Below are positions 1-8,015 of a stretch of 59,991 nucleotides of DNA, in pieces. The position numbers and the translations under genes were made by a program. The stretch comes from Actinomyces haliotis. GTDB taxonomy: Bacteria; Actinomycetota; Actinomycetes; Actinomycetales; Actinomycetaceae. The stretch covers positions 1 to 59,991 of the forward strand of contig NZ_JACWNA010000012.1 of assembly GCF_015355765.1 (NCBI RefSeq). Direction: 5' to 3'. Each line of letters begins with the position of its first letter. Positions within the stretch are counted from its first letter, which is position 1. The notes beneath the pieces are model-generated. The model did no database searches and was not told where the DNA came from. It saw only the letters and a program-made list of their open reading frames with translations.

Positions 1-77
1 CCGGGCCCGCCGCCCCCCGGGCCCCCCCCCCCGGGGGGGGGGGGGGGGGGGCCCCCCCGGGGGGGGCCCCCCCCCCC
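1..77. repeat. G/C-only homopolymer block at window edge
   Basis: Every base from 1 to 77 is G or C, arranged as long homopolymers: C at 22-32, G at 33-51 (19 in a row), C at 52-58, G at 59-66 and C at 67-77. Alternating C and G runs could fold as hairpins. No codon structure is visible. A run of this kind at a sequence end is more likely a low-quality contig edge than biology. The next 49 bases lead to the first gene and hold only its ribosome binding site. Confidence 0.8.
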
Positions 78-126
78 ACCACCCGTCACCACCATCCCAG
101 ACCCCGCCCCCGGGAGAAGCACCACC

Positions 127-1143
127 GTGACCCAGCAAGCCGCCCGGCCCGCCCCTACGGCCGGCACCCCACCCGCGAGCGCACGCCAGACGACCCGGAC
201 CTGGGGCGCCATCGGCGTCGCCCTGTGGCTCGTCTACCTCGCCCTCGTCGTCCTCCTGCCAGACGCCGCCGGTGCCCTCACCGCGCCGCACGGACCGCTC
301 CTCATCGTCGGTGGCGCCCTCACGGCGGGCCTCGCCGCCTGGGTCGGCACCGCCGTCGCCCGCCCGTCGAGCGACGCCGCAGCGGCCCTGGCCCACCGCC
401 TCCCCTGGATCGTCTTCGGTGGAGCCTGGTTCATCGTCTGGCAGCTGACCACGGCGAAGTCCAACCTGCTCAAGCCGCCCTACTTCGCGTCCCCCGAGGT
501 GCTGCTCCAGGCCCTCGGCTCGGACTGGCGGCTACTGGTCACCTGCCTCGGATCCTCCGCCCTGCTGTTCCTCACCGGCTACGCCATCGGCTCGGCCGCG
601 GGCTTCGTCACCGGTCTCCTCATGGGCTGGTCGCATCGCGCCGACTACTGGCTCCACCCGCTCCTGCAGACGGTGGGCCCGGTGCCGGCGGCCGCGCTCC
701 TGCCCCTTGCCGTCCTCCTCCTGCCCACGACCTACCTGTCGGCCGCCTTCATCGTCGCCTTCGGCGCCTGGTTCCCGATGGCGACGATGACGCGCGCCGG
801 CGTGAGGGCCGTGCCCCGCACGTACATCGACGTCGCCCGCACCCTCGGTGCCGACCAGTCCTTCCTCATCCGTCGGCTGGCGATCCCGGCGGCGCTCCCC
901 GACGTCCTCACCGGCCTCTTCACGGGCCTGGGCACCTCGCTCGCGGCCCTCATGACCGCCGAGCTCGTCGGCGTCGATCGCGGCCTGGCCTGGTACATCA
1001 ACTGGGTCAAGGGATGGGCCGACTACCCGAAGATGTACGTCGGGCTCGTCGTCCTCATCGTCTTCTGCCGCGCCCTCATGGTGCTCCTGTTCAAGCTCCG
1101 ATCCTCCCTGCTCGCCTGGCAGCAGGACCTCGTCCGGTGGTGA
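127..1143 (+). CDS. ABC transporter permease, nitrate/sulfonate/taurine (SsuC/TauC) class
   Basis: Inner-membrane permease (338 aa) of an importer that moves a small anion or similar solute inward with the ATPase encoded 4 bases downstream. Three hydrophobic segments lie near residues 27-47, 56-76 and 93-109, followed by a BPD_transp_1 core from about 135 to 325. The EAA-type loop that contacts the ATPase is near 222-262 (DVARTLGAD at 235-243). The N-terminal third, with extra membrane segments, is longer than in the usual 250-270 aa SsuC. The start is GTG, preceded by GGGAGAAG at 114-121. No substrate-binding protein is in the window; it may lie upstream of the edge. The substrate cannot be told from sequence. 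The family is secure. Confidence 0.88.
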   Translation: MTQQAARPAPTAGTPPASARQTTRTWGAIGVALWLVYLALVVLLPDAAGALTAPHGPLLIVGGALTAGLAAWVGTAVARPSSDAAAALAHRLPWIVFGGAWFIVWQLTTAKSNLLKPPYFASPEVLLQALGSDWRLLVTCLGSSALLFLTGYAIGSAAGFVTGLLMGWSHRADYWLHPLLQTVGPVPAAALLPLAVLLLPTTYLSAAFIVAFGAWFPMATMTRAGVRAVPRTYIDVARTLGADQSFLIRRLAIPAALPDVLTGLFTGLGTSLAALMTAELVGVDRGLAWYINWVKGWADYPKMYVGLVVLIVFCRALMVLLFKLRSSLLAWQQDLVRW

Positions 1144-1147
1144 CCCC

Positions 1148-2050
1148 ATGACTGACACGACCAGCTCCACGAGCCCCTCGAGCACGACCGGGCCCGTGGC
1201 CGCGCGCACGGCCGCCCAGCGCGGCGCCGCGGTCCGCCTTGAGGCCGTCTCCCACTCCTTCCCGCTCAGCCACGACCTCGACCACGGATGGGTCCAGTCG
1301 GCCATCCGGCTCGTCTCCCCCGCGGCCCGCGCCCGGCACGAGGCCGAGCTGGCCAAGCCTGACAGCCTCGACGTGCTCAACGGCATCGACCTCACCATCG
1401 AGCCCGGCGAGTTCATCTCCCTGGTCGGCCAGTCCGGCTGCGGGAAGTCGACGATCCTGCGGCTCCTCGCCGGACTCGACTCACCGAGGCAGGGACGTGT
1501 CCTCGTCGACGGCGAGCCGGTCACGAGCCCGGCGCCCGAGCGCGCGATGGCCTTCCAGGACTCGACGCTCCTGCCCTGGCGGACCGTCCGCGAGAACGTG
1601 GCCCTCGGACCGCAGGCCCGGGGCCGCCTGGAGAAGGACGAGCGACGCATCACCGCAGCCCTCGAGCTCGTGGGTCTCCGGGACTTCGCGGACTCCTACC
1701 CCTCGACCCTGTCCGGCGGGATGGCGCAGCGCGCCGCGCTCGCCCGTGCCCTCGTCAACCGCCCCCGTCTGTTCCTCCTCGACGAGCCCTTCGGCAAGCT
1801 CGACGCCCTCACCCGGCTCCAGCTTCAGGACGAGATCGCCCGCCTCTGGCGCTCGCAGGGCTTCACTGCCGTCCTCGTCACGCACGACGTCGACGAGGCG
1901 CTGCGCCTGTCCGACCGGGTGGTGGTGCTCTCGGAGCGGCCGGCTCACGTCCTCGAGGACGTCGTCGTGCCCCCCGAGGTGCGCGCCGACGAGGGCGGGG
2001 CGGACTTCCAGCGGCTGCGCCGCCGCATCCTGCACCTCCTGGGTCGTTGA
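1148..2050 (+). CDS. ABC transporter ATP-binding protein (SsuB/TauB class)
   Basis: Cytoplasmic ATPase (300 aa) energising the preceding permease. Walker A is GQSGCGKST at 94-102, the Q-loop glutamine is about 137, the signature LSGGM is at 188-192, Walker B is LFLLDEP at 208-214 and the switch histidine is about 246. The sequence around Walker B (LDEPFGKLDA) is typical of the nitrate/sulfonate/taurine importers. Unusual is an insert of roughly 30 residues (about 41-72) between the first beta strand and the segment leading to Walker A, where relatives have a few residues. The gene starts 4 bases after the permease stop, so the two are one transcription unit. It ends head-on to the LuxR-type gene with a hairpin between them. 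Confidence 0.9.
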   Translation: MTDTTSSTSPSSTTGPVAARTAAQRGAAVRLEAVSHSFPLSHDLDHGWVQSAIRLVSPAARARHEAELAKPDSLDVLNGIDLTIEPGEFISLVGQSGCGKSTILRLLAGLDSPRQGRVLVDGEPVTSPAPERAMAFQDSTLLPWRTVRENVALGPQARGRLEKDERRITAALELVGLRDFADSYPSTLSGGMAQRAALARALVNRPRLFLLDEPFGKLDALTRLQLQDEIARLWRSQGFTAVLVTHDVDEALRLSDRVVVLSERPAHVLEDVVVPPEVRADEGGADFQRLRRRILHLLGR

Positions 2051-2055
2051 CCCGC

Positions 2056-2075
2056 ACGGCGCCGGACCGCGCCGT
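2056..2075. terminator. Bidirectional hairpin between convergent genes
   Basis: ACGGCGC (2056-2062) pairs perfectly with GCGCCGT (2069-2075) across a 6-base loop. It sits in the 35-base gap between the ABC ATPase stop and the LuxR-type gene stop. There is no clear T-tract, so termination is inferred from position and symmetry. Confidence 0.5.
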
Positions 2076-2085
2076 TCCCGGCTTC

Positions 2086-4701
2086 TCAGGCGCTCCGGAC
2101 CAGTCCCTGCTCCCGGGCCACCACCACGGCGTCGCCGCGGGTGTGGACGTTGAGGCGCCGGTAGAGCCGCTTCGTCAGCGTCCGAACGGTCTCGGTGCCG
2201 ACGCCCAGCTCCTCGGCGATCTGCGTCGAGCTGAGCCCGCGCTCCATCCCGAGCAGGATCTCGTGCTGCCGGGCCGTCAGAGTCGTCCCCGCCCCTGCAC
2301 CGCGGGGACAGGGGACCGCCTCGGGCCAGCCCGGGTCGAGAGCCAGGAGTCCCGCGACGGAGCGTCGGGCAGCCTCGGGCAGGAGCGCCAGGTGGTCCAG
2401 CGAGCGAGCCCACTGCCCGCCCCGCGCCACGACCGCGGCGGTCATCGCCGGGTCAGCGCCGAGGAGCACGCCCCCGGCCTGGAGGCGCCAGCGGGACGTG
2501 GCACCCGGGGCGGTGAGGGCCGCTGCGGCCAGCTCCCGCGCCTCAACGGGCCTCCCGGCGGCGAGTGCGGCGCTCGCCCGGACCACCAGCGCCCCGTCCT
2601 GCGGTACGGAGCCGAGACGCAGCCAGCTCTCGGCGGCCTCGACGCGCCCGGCCCTCGCGTCGAGCAGAGCCAGGGTGAGGTGCACCGGCCACCACTGCCA
2701 GTCGGCCGTGCCCGCCCAACGGGATCGTCCCAGCTCGTCGTGGAGCCAGCGGCCCGCGGCGCCCGGACCCTGCTCGACGAGGAGCGCGCGCCCGACGGCG
2801 GCCACGCCGAGCGGCCTGGTCGGTACGTAGCCGTCCGAGACTGCTCCGCCAACCGACCGGTTCCCCAGCCCCTCCGCCACCGCGAGCGAGCCGCGTCCCG
2901 AGTCCACGATCAGGCGAGCGACGTCCGCGATCCCGGCCTCGTCGTCGTCGACGCAGGGAGCCGTCTCAAGGGCGGCCTCGTAGGCGGCAAGGTGGTCCTC
3001 CGCCTCAGCGGGCAGGTTCGCGGTCGCGGCGAGCAGGGCCATCCGCACGCGCAGGCCCTGCTCGGTCCGACGGCTGCCCAGGACGCCCCGGGGCGTGAGC
3101 TGCCCCAGGCTGCGCGCCTGGTTGAGGCACTGCTGCGCGCGCAGCACCATCCCGGCGCCGAGGCACGCGTCCGCGGCCCCCTGGAGAGCCAGGGACAGCA
3201 GCCGGGCGAGGTACTCGTGGGCCTGCGGGCCCAGGGCGTCGTCGTCACGCAGACGGTGAGCGCGCAGGACGTGATCAGTCAGCACCCCGACAGCAGCCTC
3301 GAGATCGGCTCGCGCGGCGGGCCCGTCGGCCACCAGCGCGTGGCTCGTCAGCCTCCGGACCCGGCCGTGGAGGTTCCTGAGGGCGGGAGGCAGGAGCGCG
3401 CTCTCGGTCGCGCCGTAGAGGTAGCGGAGCTCCTGCCAGGGACGTGGACCGGGTGCGGCGGAGGCTCTCCACGAGCCGTCGAGGAAGGCCCGGCCGGCAG
3501 CGAGGTACGGCCACACACCGTCCCCGGAGCTCGGCCACCGGCGTACGAGGGCCGTTCGCTCGCTGCGGGTCAGGAAGGCGAGCGCCATCATCCCCTGCGC
3601 CAGGACGGAGTCGAGGCGGTCCCAGTCGCCGAGCACCGCGAGCACCATGATCCGGTCGACGGTGCGCACGGGGAGCCCGGGGTCGATGACGGCCAGGACG
3701 ATCTCGCGTCGCATCCCGCGGACGGGGGCGCGGTCCCGCTCCATGAGCACGGTGACGACGCTGCGGGCGAGCAGCGACGGCGCGCAGGGCCGCGCGCCCT
3801 CGACCGGCAGCGCGCTCCCGCGCCGTCCCACCGCCGCTCGGACCTCGGGTGTCCCGACCGGGCGGTGCAGGACGCGCGAGGCGACGGCAGCCGTCACGTC
3901 GAGGGGAAGGGGCGGCACGAGGTTGAGGAGCACGGCGAGGCGGTCGTCGCCGTCGTGCTCGACCACGCGCAGCGCCCACCGGCGTCCGAGGCGCTCCAGG
4001 TCGGACCGCGAAGGGCGCGGCGTGAGACCCGCCGCGGTGCTCGCCAGGGTGACGAGCTCGTCATGGCGTCCCTCGGCGAGGTCGGTGAGGGCGGCTCCCA
4101 CGAGCGCGGGCACGCCGCCGGTGGCCTCTCGAAGCACCTGCAGGCCCTGGGGCGACAGTCGGTCTCCGACGACCAGGGCGAGCTCGGCGGGCGTGAGCGC
4201 CAGGCTGGCGGAGGAGAGCACGAGGTCGAACACGGTCGGCACGGCGAAGTCTCGGACGTCGGCGTCGATGACCAGGAGCAGCGGGGGGATGGGAGTCCGC
4301 GACCCGAGGAGCTCGGCGACCTTGTCGAGCAGCTCGCCGGGGTCGGTCGGGCAGACGACGCCGCCGGCCCCGTGCTCGGCCCCGGGCCGCCAGTGGACGA
4401 GGGCGCGACCGACGCCGGGGGCAGCGCGCAGTCCCTCGATGACCTCGTCGATCCCGGTCCTGCCCGCGGCGGCGTGGGCGCCGGGTGAGCACTCGACGAG
4501 CAGAGGAAGGCTGCCGTCGGCGTCGAGCACGGCGGCCTCGAGGGAGTCGCTCGCCTCGAGCTCCTCGGGGCCGATGGCGACGACGGCGTCGGCCTGGGCG
4601 ATGAGCGGTGCGAGGCGGGCGCCGACGGCTCGTGCGGCAGGACCGCTGGAGCCAACGGCGGTGGGCGTCGGCTCGTCCTCGCCCGCTGCGCACGCCGTCA
4701 T
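2086..4701 (-). CDS. Large LuxR-family (LAL/MalT-like) transcriptional regulator
   Basis: Predicted DNA-binding regulator of 871 aa. The last 64 residues are a GerE/LuxR helix-turn-helix (LTARQHEILLGMERG... then SSTQIAEELGVGTETVRTL), with the recognition helix around GVGTETVRTL. The remaining 800 residues are alanine- and leucine-rich helical repeats resembling the TPR-like arm of MalT/LAL regulators. I see no Walker A motif in the N-terminal part, so the usual ATPase switch seems lost or degenerate. The start chosen is ATG at 4701, with GGTGAGGA upstream; a GTG 18 bases earlier is possible. It converges on the ABC transporter genes, which are candidate targets by proximity only. Family is good, target unknown. 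Confidence 0.82.
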   Translation of the reverse strand: MTACAAGEDEPTPTAVGSSGPAARAVGARLAPLIAQADAVVAIGPEELEASDSLEAAVLDADGSLPLLVECSPGAHAAAGRTGIDEVIEGLRAAPGVGRALVHWRPGAEHGAGGVVCPTDPGELLDKVAELLGSRTPIPPLLLVIDADVRDFAVPTVFDLVLSSASLALTPAELALVVGDRLSPQGLQVLREATGGVPALVGAALTDLAEGRHDELVTLASTAAGLTPRPSRSDLERLGRRWALRVVEHDGDDRLAVLLNLVPPLPLDVTAAVASRVLHRPVGTPEVRAAVGRRGSALPVEGARPCAPSLLARSVVTVLMERDRAPVRGMRREIVLAVIDPGLPVRTVDRIMVLAVLGDWDRLDSVLAQGMMALAFLTRSERTALVRRWPSSGDGVWPYLAAGRAFLDGSWRASAAPGPRPWQELRYLYGATESALLPPALRNLHGRVRRLTSHALVADGPAARADLEAAVGVLTDHVLRAHRLRDDDALGPQAHEYLARLLSLALQGAADACLGAGMVLRAQQCLNQARSLGQLTPRGVLGSRRTEQGLRVRMALLAATANLPAEAEDHLAAYEAALETAPCVDDDEAGIADVARLIVDSGRGSLAVAEGLGNRSVGGAVSDGYVPTRPLGVAAVGRALLVEQGPGAAGRWLHDELGRSRWAGTADWQWWPVHLTLALLDARAGRVEAAESWLRLGSVPQDGALVVRASAALAAGRPVEARELAAAALTAPGATSRWRLQAGGVLLGADPAMTAAVVARGGQWARSLDHLALLPEAARRSVAGLLALDPGWPEAVPCPRGAGAGTTLTARQHEILLGMERGLSSTQIAEELGVGTETVRTLTKRLYRRLNVHTRGDAVVVAREQGLVRSA

Positions 4702-5199
4702 CGCTGCTGCCGTCCTCACCGGAGCGCACGCGACCGCCGACCTCCGACGGCCCGCACCGGGCGCCTCCGCCGCGAAGGTAGCGCTGCGGCAGGCCAGCGC
4801 CCTCCGCAGACCGCCCGCCCGGACCCGCACCCGTCCACTCCTCGGTCCGCACGCGGGCACCGAGCCCGACCGGGGCGAGACCGGGCTCACGTGTGACCTC
4901 GTGCGGATCGCGGAGCGCTCCGGACACCGGGACACCACCCTCCCGTAGGGTGACCCCAGGAGCGATCCGTGCTGTGAACCCCGTTCGGGGCGCCGGCGCC
5001 GACGCCGGGGCACCGGCGCGGGCCGGAAGCGACCCCGTGAGTCTGTGCGTGAAGCCCGCAAGCCGCCGTCGTCCGCGAGGACGTCCCGGCGCAGGGCGAG
5101 TGTGGTGGGTGCGGCGCGGCAGGAGGGCCGCCGGACGAGCTGTCCCCACACTCCGCGTGAGTCCCCCGCCGTGGGGACGTGAACGGGAAGAACACCGAT
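4702..5199. other. Non-coding gap between divergent regulator and helicase genes
   Basis: This 498-base gap separates the divergent LuxR-type and helicase genes. I see no conserved small gene. A TAGGGT hexamer on the plus strand at 4946-4951 matches the actinobacterial -10 pattern TANNNT, without a convincing -35. If used, it would give the helicase mRNA a leader of about 240 bases, which would suit a cold- or stress-controlled RNA helicase. The leader is an inference. Confidence 0.35.
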
Positions 5200-7731
5200 A
5201 TGAGCACGAACGACGCCACCAGTGCGCCCAACGACGGCCCCCTGAGCCTCGACGACCTCTTCAGCGCCAGCGCCTCCGGGTCGCCGGGCACCCCGGGGAC
5301 CCGCGTCGAGGAGGTCGACGGCGGCGAGGAGGTGGCGGCCCCGCACCGGGCGGAGGCCGTGACCGAGTCCGCCTCGGCGCCGTCCTTCGCCACCCCGGCC
5401 TCCTCCGACTCCCCGGAGGACCCGGAGGACGTCGACCACGAGGACGAGGACGACGACGTGGACACCGCCGCCGAGCTGGCCCTGCCCGAGTCCGACCCCG
5501 AGGACCAGGACGACGAGGACGCCGACGACGGCATCGAGGTCGACGAGGACGAGGTCGACGGCCGCGCCCCCTTCCTCGACGGCGACGACTCCGACGACGA
5601 GTCCGGCGAGGACGAGGCGCCCGCCCGCAAGGCCCCCGAGGAGATCACCTTCGCCGACCTCGGCCTGCCCGCCGACCTCCTCAAGGCCGTCACCGACATG
5701 GGCTTCACGACGCCCACCGACATCCAGCGCGAGGCCATCCCCACGCTCCTGTCCGGCCGCGACGTCGTCGGCGTCGCTCAGACCGGCACCGGCAAGACGG
5801 CGGCCTTCGGCCTGCCGCTCCTCGACGCCGTGGACGCCCACGACGCTGAGGTCCAGGCCCTCGTCCTGGCCCCCACCCGCGAGCTCGCCCTCCAGAGCGC
5901 CGAGGCCATCACCGACATGGCGCACCGCTCCCGGGGCCTCGACGTCGTCGCCGTCTACGGCGGCTCGCCCTACGGCCCCCAGATCAACGCCCTCAAGGGC
6001 GGCGCGCAGGTCGTCGTCGGCACGCCGGGCCGCGTCATCGACCTCATCGAGAAGGGCGCCCTGCGCCTGGAGAACGTCCGCTACTTCGTCCTGGACGAGG
6101 CCGACGAGATGCTCCGCATGGGCTTCGCCGAGGATGTCGAGACGATCGCCGCCTCCCTGCCGGAGGAGCGCCGCACGGCGCTGTTCTCCGCGACCATGCC
6201 GGCCGCCATCCAGCGCGTCGCCCGCCAGCACATGACCGACCCGGTCGAGGTCGAGGTCTCGCGCCAGTCCTCCACGGTCGACACCGTGCACCAGACCTAC
6301 GCGGTCGTGCCCTTCCGTCACAAGGTCGGCGCCGTCTCCCGCGTCCTCGCGGTCACCGAGGCCGAGGCCGCCATCGTCTTCGTGCGCACCAAGTCCACGG
6401 CGGAGGACGTCGCCATCGAGCTCGCCGGACGCGGCATCCAGGCGGCCGCCATCTCCGGCGACGTGCCCCAGCGCGAGCGCGAGCGCCTCGTCGAGCGCCT
6501 CCGTCAGGGCACCCTCGACGTCCTCGTCGCCACCGACGTCGCCGCCCGCGGCCTCGACGTCGACCGCATCGGGCTCGTCGTCAACTTCGACGTGCCGCGC
6601 GAGGCGGAGGCCTACGTCCACCGCATCGGCCGCACGGGTCGCGCGGGCCGCCACGGCGAGGCCGTCACCTTCCTCACCCCCAAGGAGAAGGGCAAGCTCC
6701 GTCAGATCGAGCGCCTTACCGGCACCCGCCTCGAGGAGATCACGCTGCCCTCCCCCGCGGACGTCTCGCGCCACCGCGCCGGCAAGCTCCTCGAGCGCGC
6801 CGCCGCCCGTCACGAGCGCGGTCGCCTCGGGATGTACACCGAGCTCGTCACGGCCCGCTCCGCCGAGCTCGGCCTCAGCGTCGAGGACCTCGCCGCGACG
6901 CTGCTCGCCCTCGCCGTCGGCGACGACGGCCCCCGCCGGCCCGAGAACGCCAAGGGAGGCAACCGCCAGCGCGTGCGCCGCGAGGAGAACGTCGACGCCG
7001 AGGGCACCTTCGTGTCCGCCTCCTTCGAGCCCGGCCGCGGCGAGCGCAGCCGCGACCGCGGCGACCGTGACGACCGGGACCGCAAGCCCGGTGCCGCCCG
7101 CGGCGGCCGCCCGCGCCCCGAGGGGCCCGGCACCGTCTACCGCGTCGAGGTCGGCCACCGCGACCGCGTCATGCCCGGCGCGATCGTCGGCGCCCTCGCC
7201 AACGAGGGCGGCATCGCCGGCTCCGACATCGGCAAGATCGACATCCTGCAGTCCTTCTCCCTCGTCACGATCCACACGGACCTGACCGAGGATCAGCTGG
7301 ACCGCATGCGTCACGCGACCTTCGGCGGTCGCGAGCTGCGCATCCGCCCCGACGAGGGCCCGGGCCACGGCTGGGACGGCCCGAACGACGACAACGCGCC
7401 GAGCGAGTTCTCACAGCGTCGCTCCGGGCGTCCGCACCGCGACGACCGACGCGGAGGCTTCCGCGGGGACCGTGGGAACGGCCGTGGCAATGACAGGGGC
7501 GGCTACCGGGGCGGCAGGCGCTACGACCGTGACGACCGACGGGGCGACCGCGGTGACGGCCGCCGCGGGGGCTTCCGGGGCGACCGCGACGACCGACGTG
7601 GAGAGCGCCGTGACGACCGCCGCGGGGGCTTCCGAGGCGACCGCGACGACCGACGCGGTGAGCGCCGTGACGACCGTGGAGGCTACCGGGGCGGCAAGCG
7701 CCGCGACGGCTTCCGCGGCGACCGTTGGTGA
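5200..7731 (+). CDS. DEAD-box ATP-dependent RNA helicase (DeaD/CsdA type) with RG-rich tail
   Basis: ATP-driven RNA helicase for ribosome assembly, mRNA turnover or cold adaptation (843 aa). Order: acidic disordered head about 70-140; Q motif 151-176; motif I AQTGTGKT 193-200; Ia PTRELA about 225-230; II DEAD 299-302; III SAT 330-332; VI HRIGRTGRAG; a DbpA-like RNA-binding domain about 640-720; then a tail from about 735 made of RGG/DDRRGGFRGDR-type repeats. The start is ATG at 5200, because CGGGAAG lies 9 bases upstream; an in-frame GTG at 5179 has no such site. The acidic head and basic repeated tail are both longer than in E. coli CsdA. A perfect hairpin follows at 7825. Confidence 0.95.
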   Translation: MSTNDATSAPNDGPLSLDDLFSASASGSPGTPGTRVEEVDGGEEVAAPHRAEAVTESASAPSFATPASSDSPEDPEDVDHEDEDDDVDTAAELALPESDPEDQDDEDADDGIEVDEDEVDGRAPFLDGDDSDDESGEDEAPARKAPEEITFADLGLPADLLKAVTDMGFTTPTDIQREAIPTLLSGRDVVGVAQTGTGKTAAFGLPLLDAVDAHDAEVQALVLAPTRELALQSAEAITDMAHRSRGLDVVAVYGGSPYGPQINALKGGAQVVVGTPGRVIDLIEKGALRLENVRYFVLDEADEMLRMGFAEDVETIAASLPEERRTALFSATMPAAIQRVARQHMTDPVEVEVSRQSSTVDTVHQTYAVVPFRHKVGAVSRVLAVTEAEAAIVFVRTKSTAEDVAIELAGRGIQAAAISGDVPQRERERLVERLRQGTLDVLVATDVAARGLDVDRIGLVVNFDVPREAEAYVHRIGRTGRAGRHGEAVTFLTPKEKGKLRQIERLTGTRLEEITLPSPADVSRHRAGKLLERAAARHERGRLGMYTELVTARSAELGLSVEDLAATLLALAVGDDGPRRPENAKGGNRQRVRREENVDAEGTFVSASFEPGRGERSRDRGDRDDRDRKPGAARGGRPRPEGPGTVYRVEVGHRDRVMPGAIVGALANEGGIAGSDIGKIDILQSFSLVTIHTDLTEDQLDRMRHATFGGRELRIRPDEGPGHGWDGPNDDNAPSEFSQRRSGRPHRDDRRGGFRGDRGNGRGNDRGGYRGGRRYDRDDRRGDRGDGRRGGFRGDRDDRRGERRDDRRGGFRGDRDDRRGERRDDRGGYRGGKRRDGFRGDRW

Positions 7732-7824
7732 CCGCCGCCGACCGCTCGTGACCCGCGTCCGGCGCACCGCCGTCGGCACGGTGTGACCCTCCCGTCCCCC
7801 GCGCACTGAGAGCACCGCGCCGCA

Positions 7825-7853
7825 CGGCCCCGTCCCGTGGTGGGACGGGGCCG
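7825..7853 (+). terminator. Hairpin terminator after the helicase gene
   Basis: A perfect 12-bp stem, CGGCCCCGTCCC (7825-7836) with GGGACGGGGCCG (7842-7853), has a 5-base loop and is followed by a T-containing stretch (TCGTCGTTTC). It lies 93 bases after the helicase stop. Confidence 0.75.
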
Positions 7854-8015
7854 TCGTCGTTTCCCGGGACACCCCGGTCCGACCGCTCCCGCACGCCTCC
7901 CGAGACCGCGAGCGACGGAGACCACCGATCCAGGAATACCCATCGTGACACCGTTGTTGCCGGGACCGAGAACGCACTGACACCGAAGGCCGAGGCCGGC
8001 ACGCAAAGGGGGCCC

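Noticed and set aside
2047-4488. Long plus-strand open frame opposite the LuxR-type gene
   Set aside because: It mirrors the regulator in the GC-biased antisense frame and has no recognisable domain; the minus-strand frame has a clear helix-turn-helix.
5179-5199. Earlier GTG start of the helicase
   Set aside because: It lacks a ribosome site, whereas ATG at 5200 has GGGAAG at the right distance.
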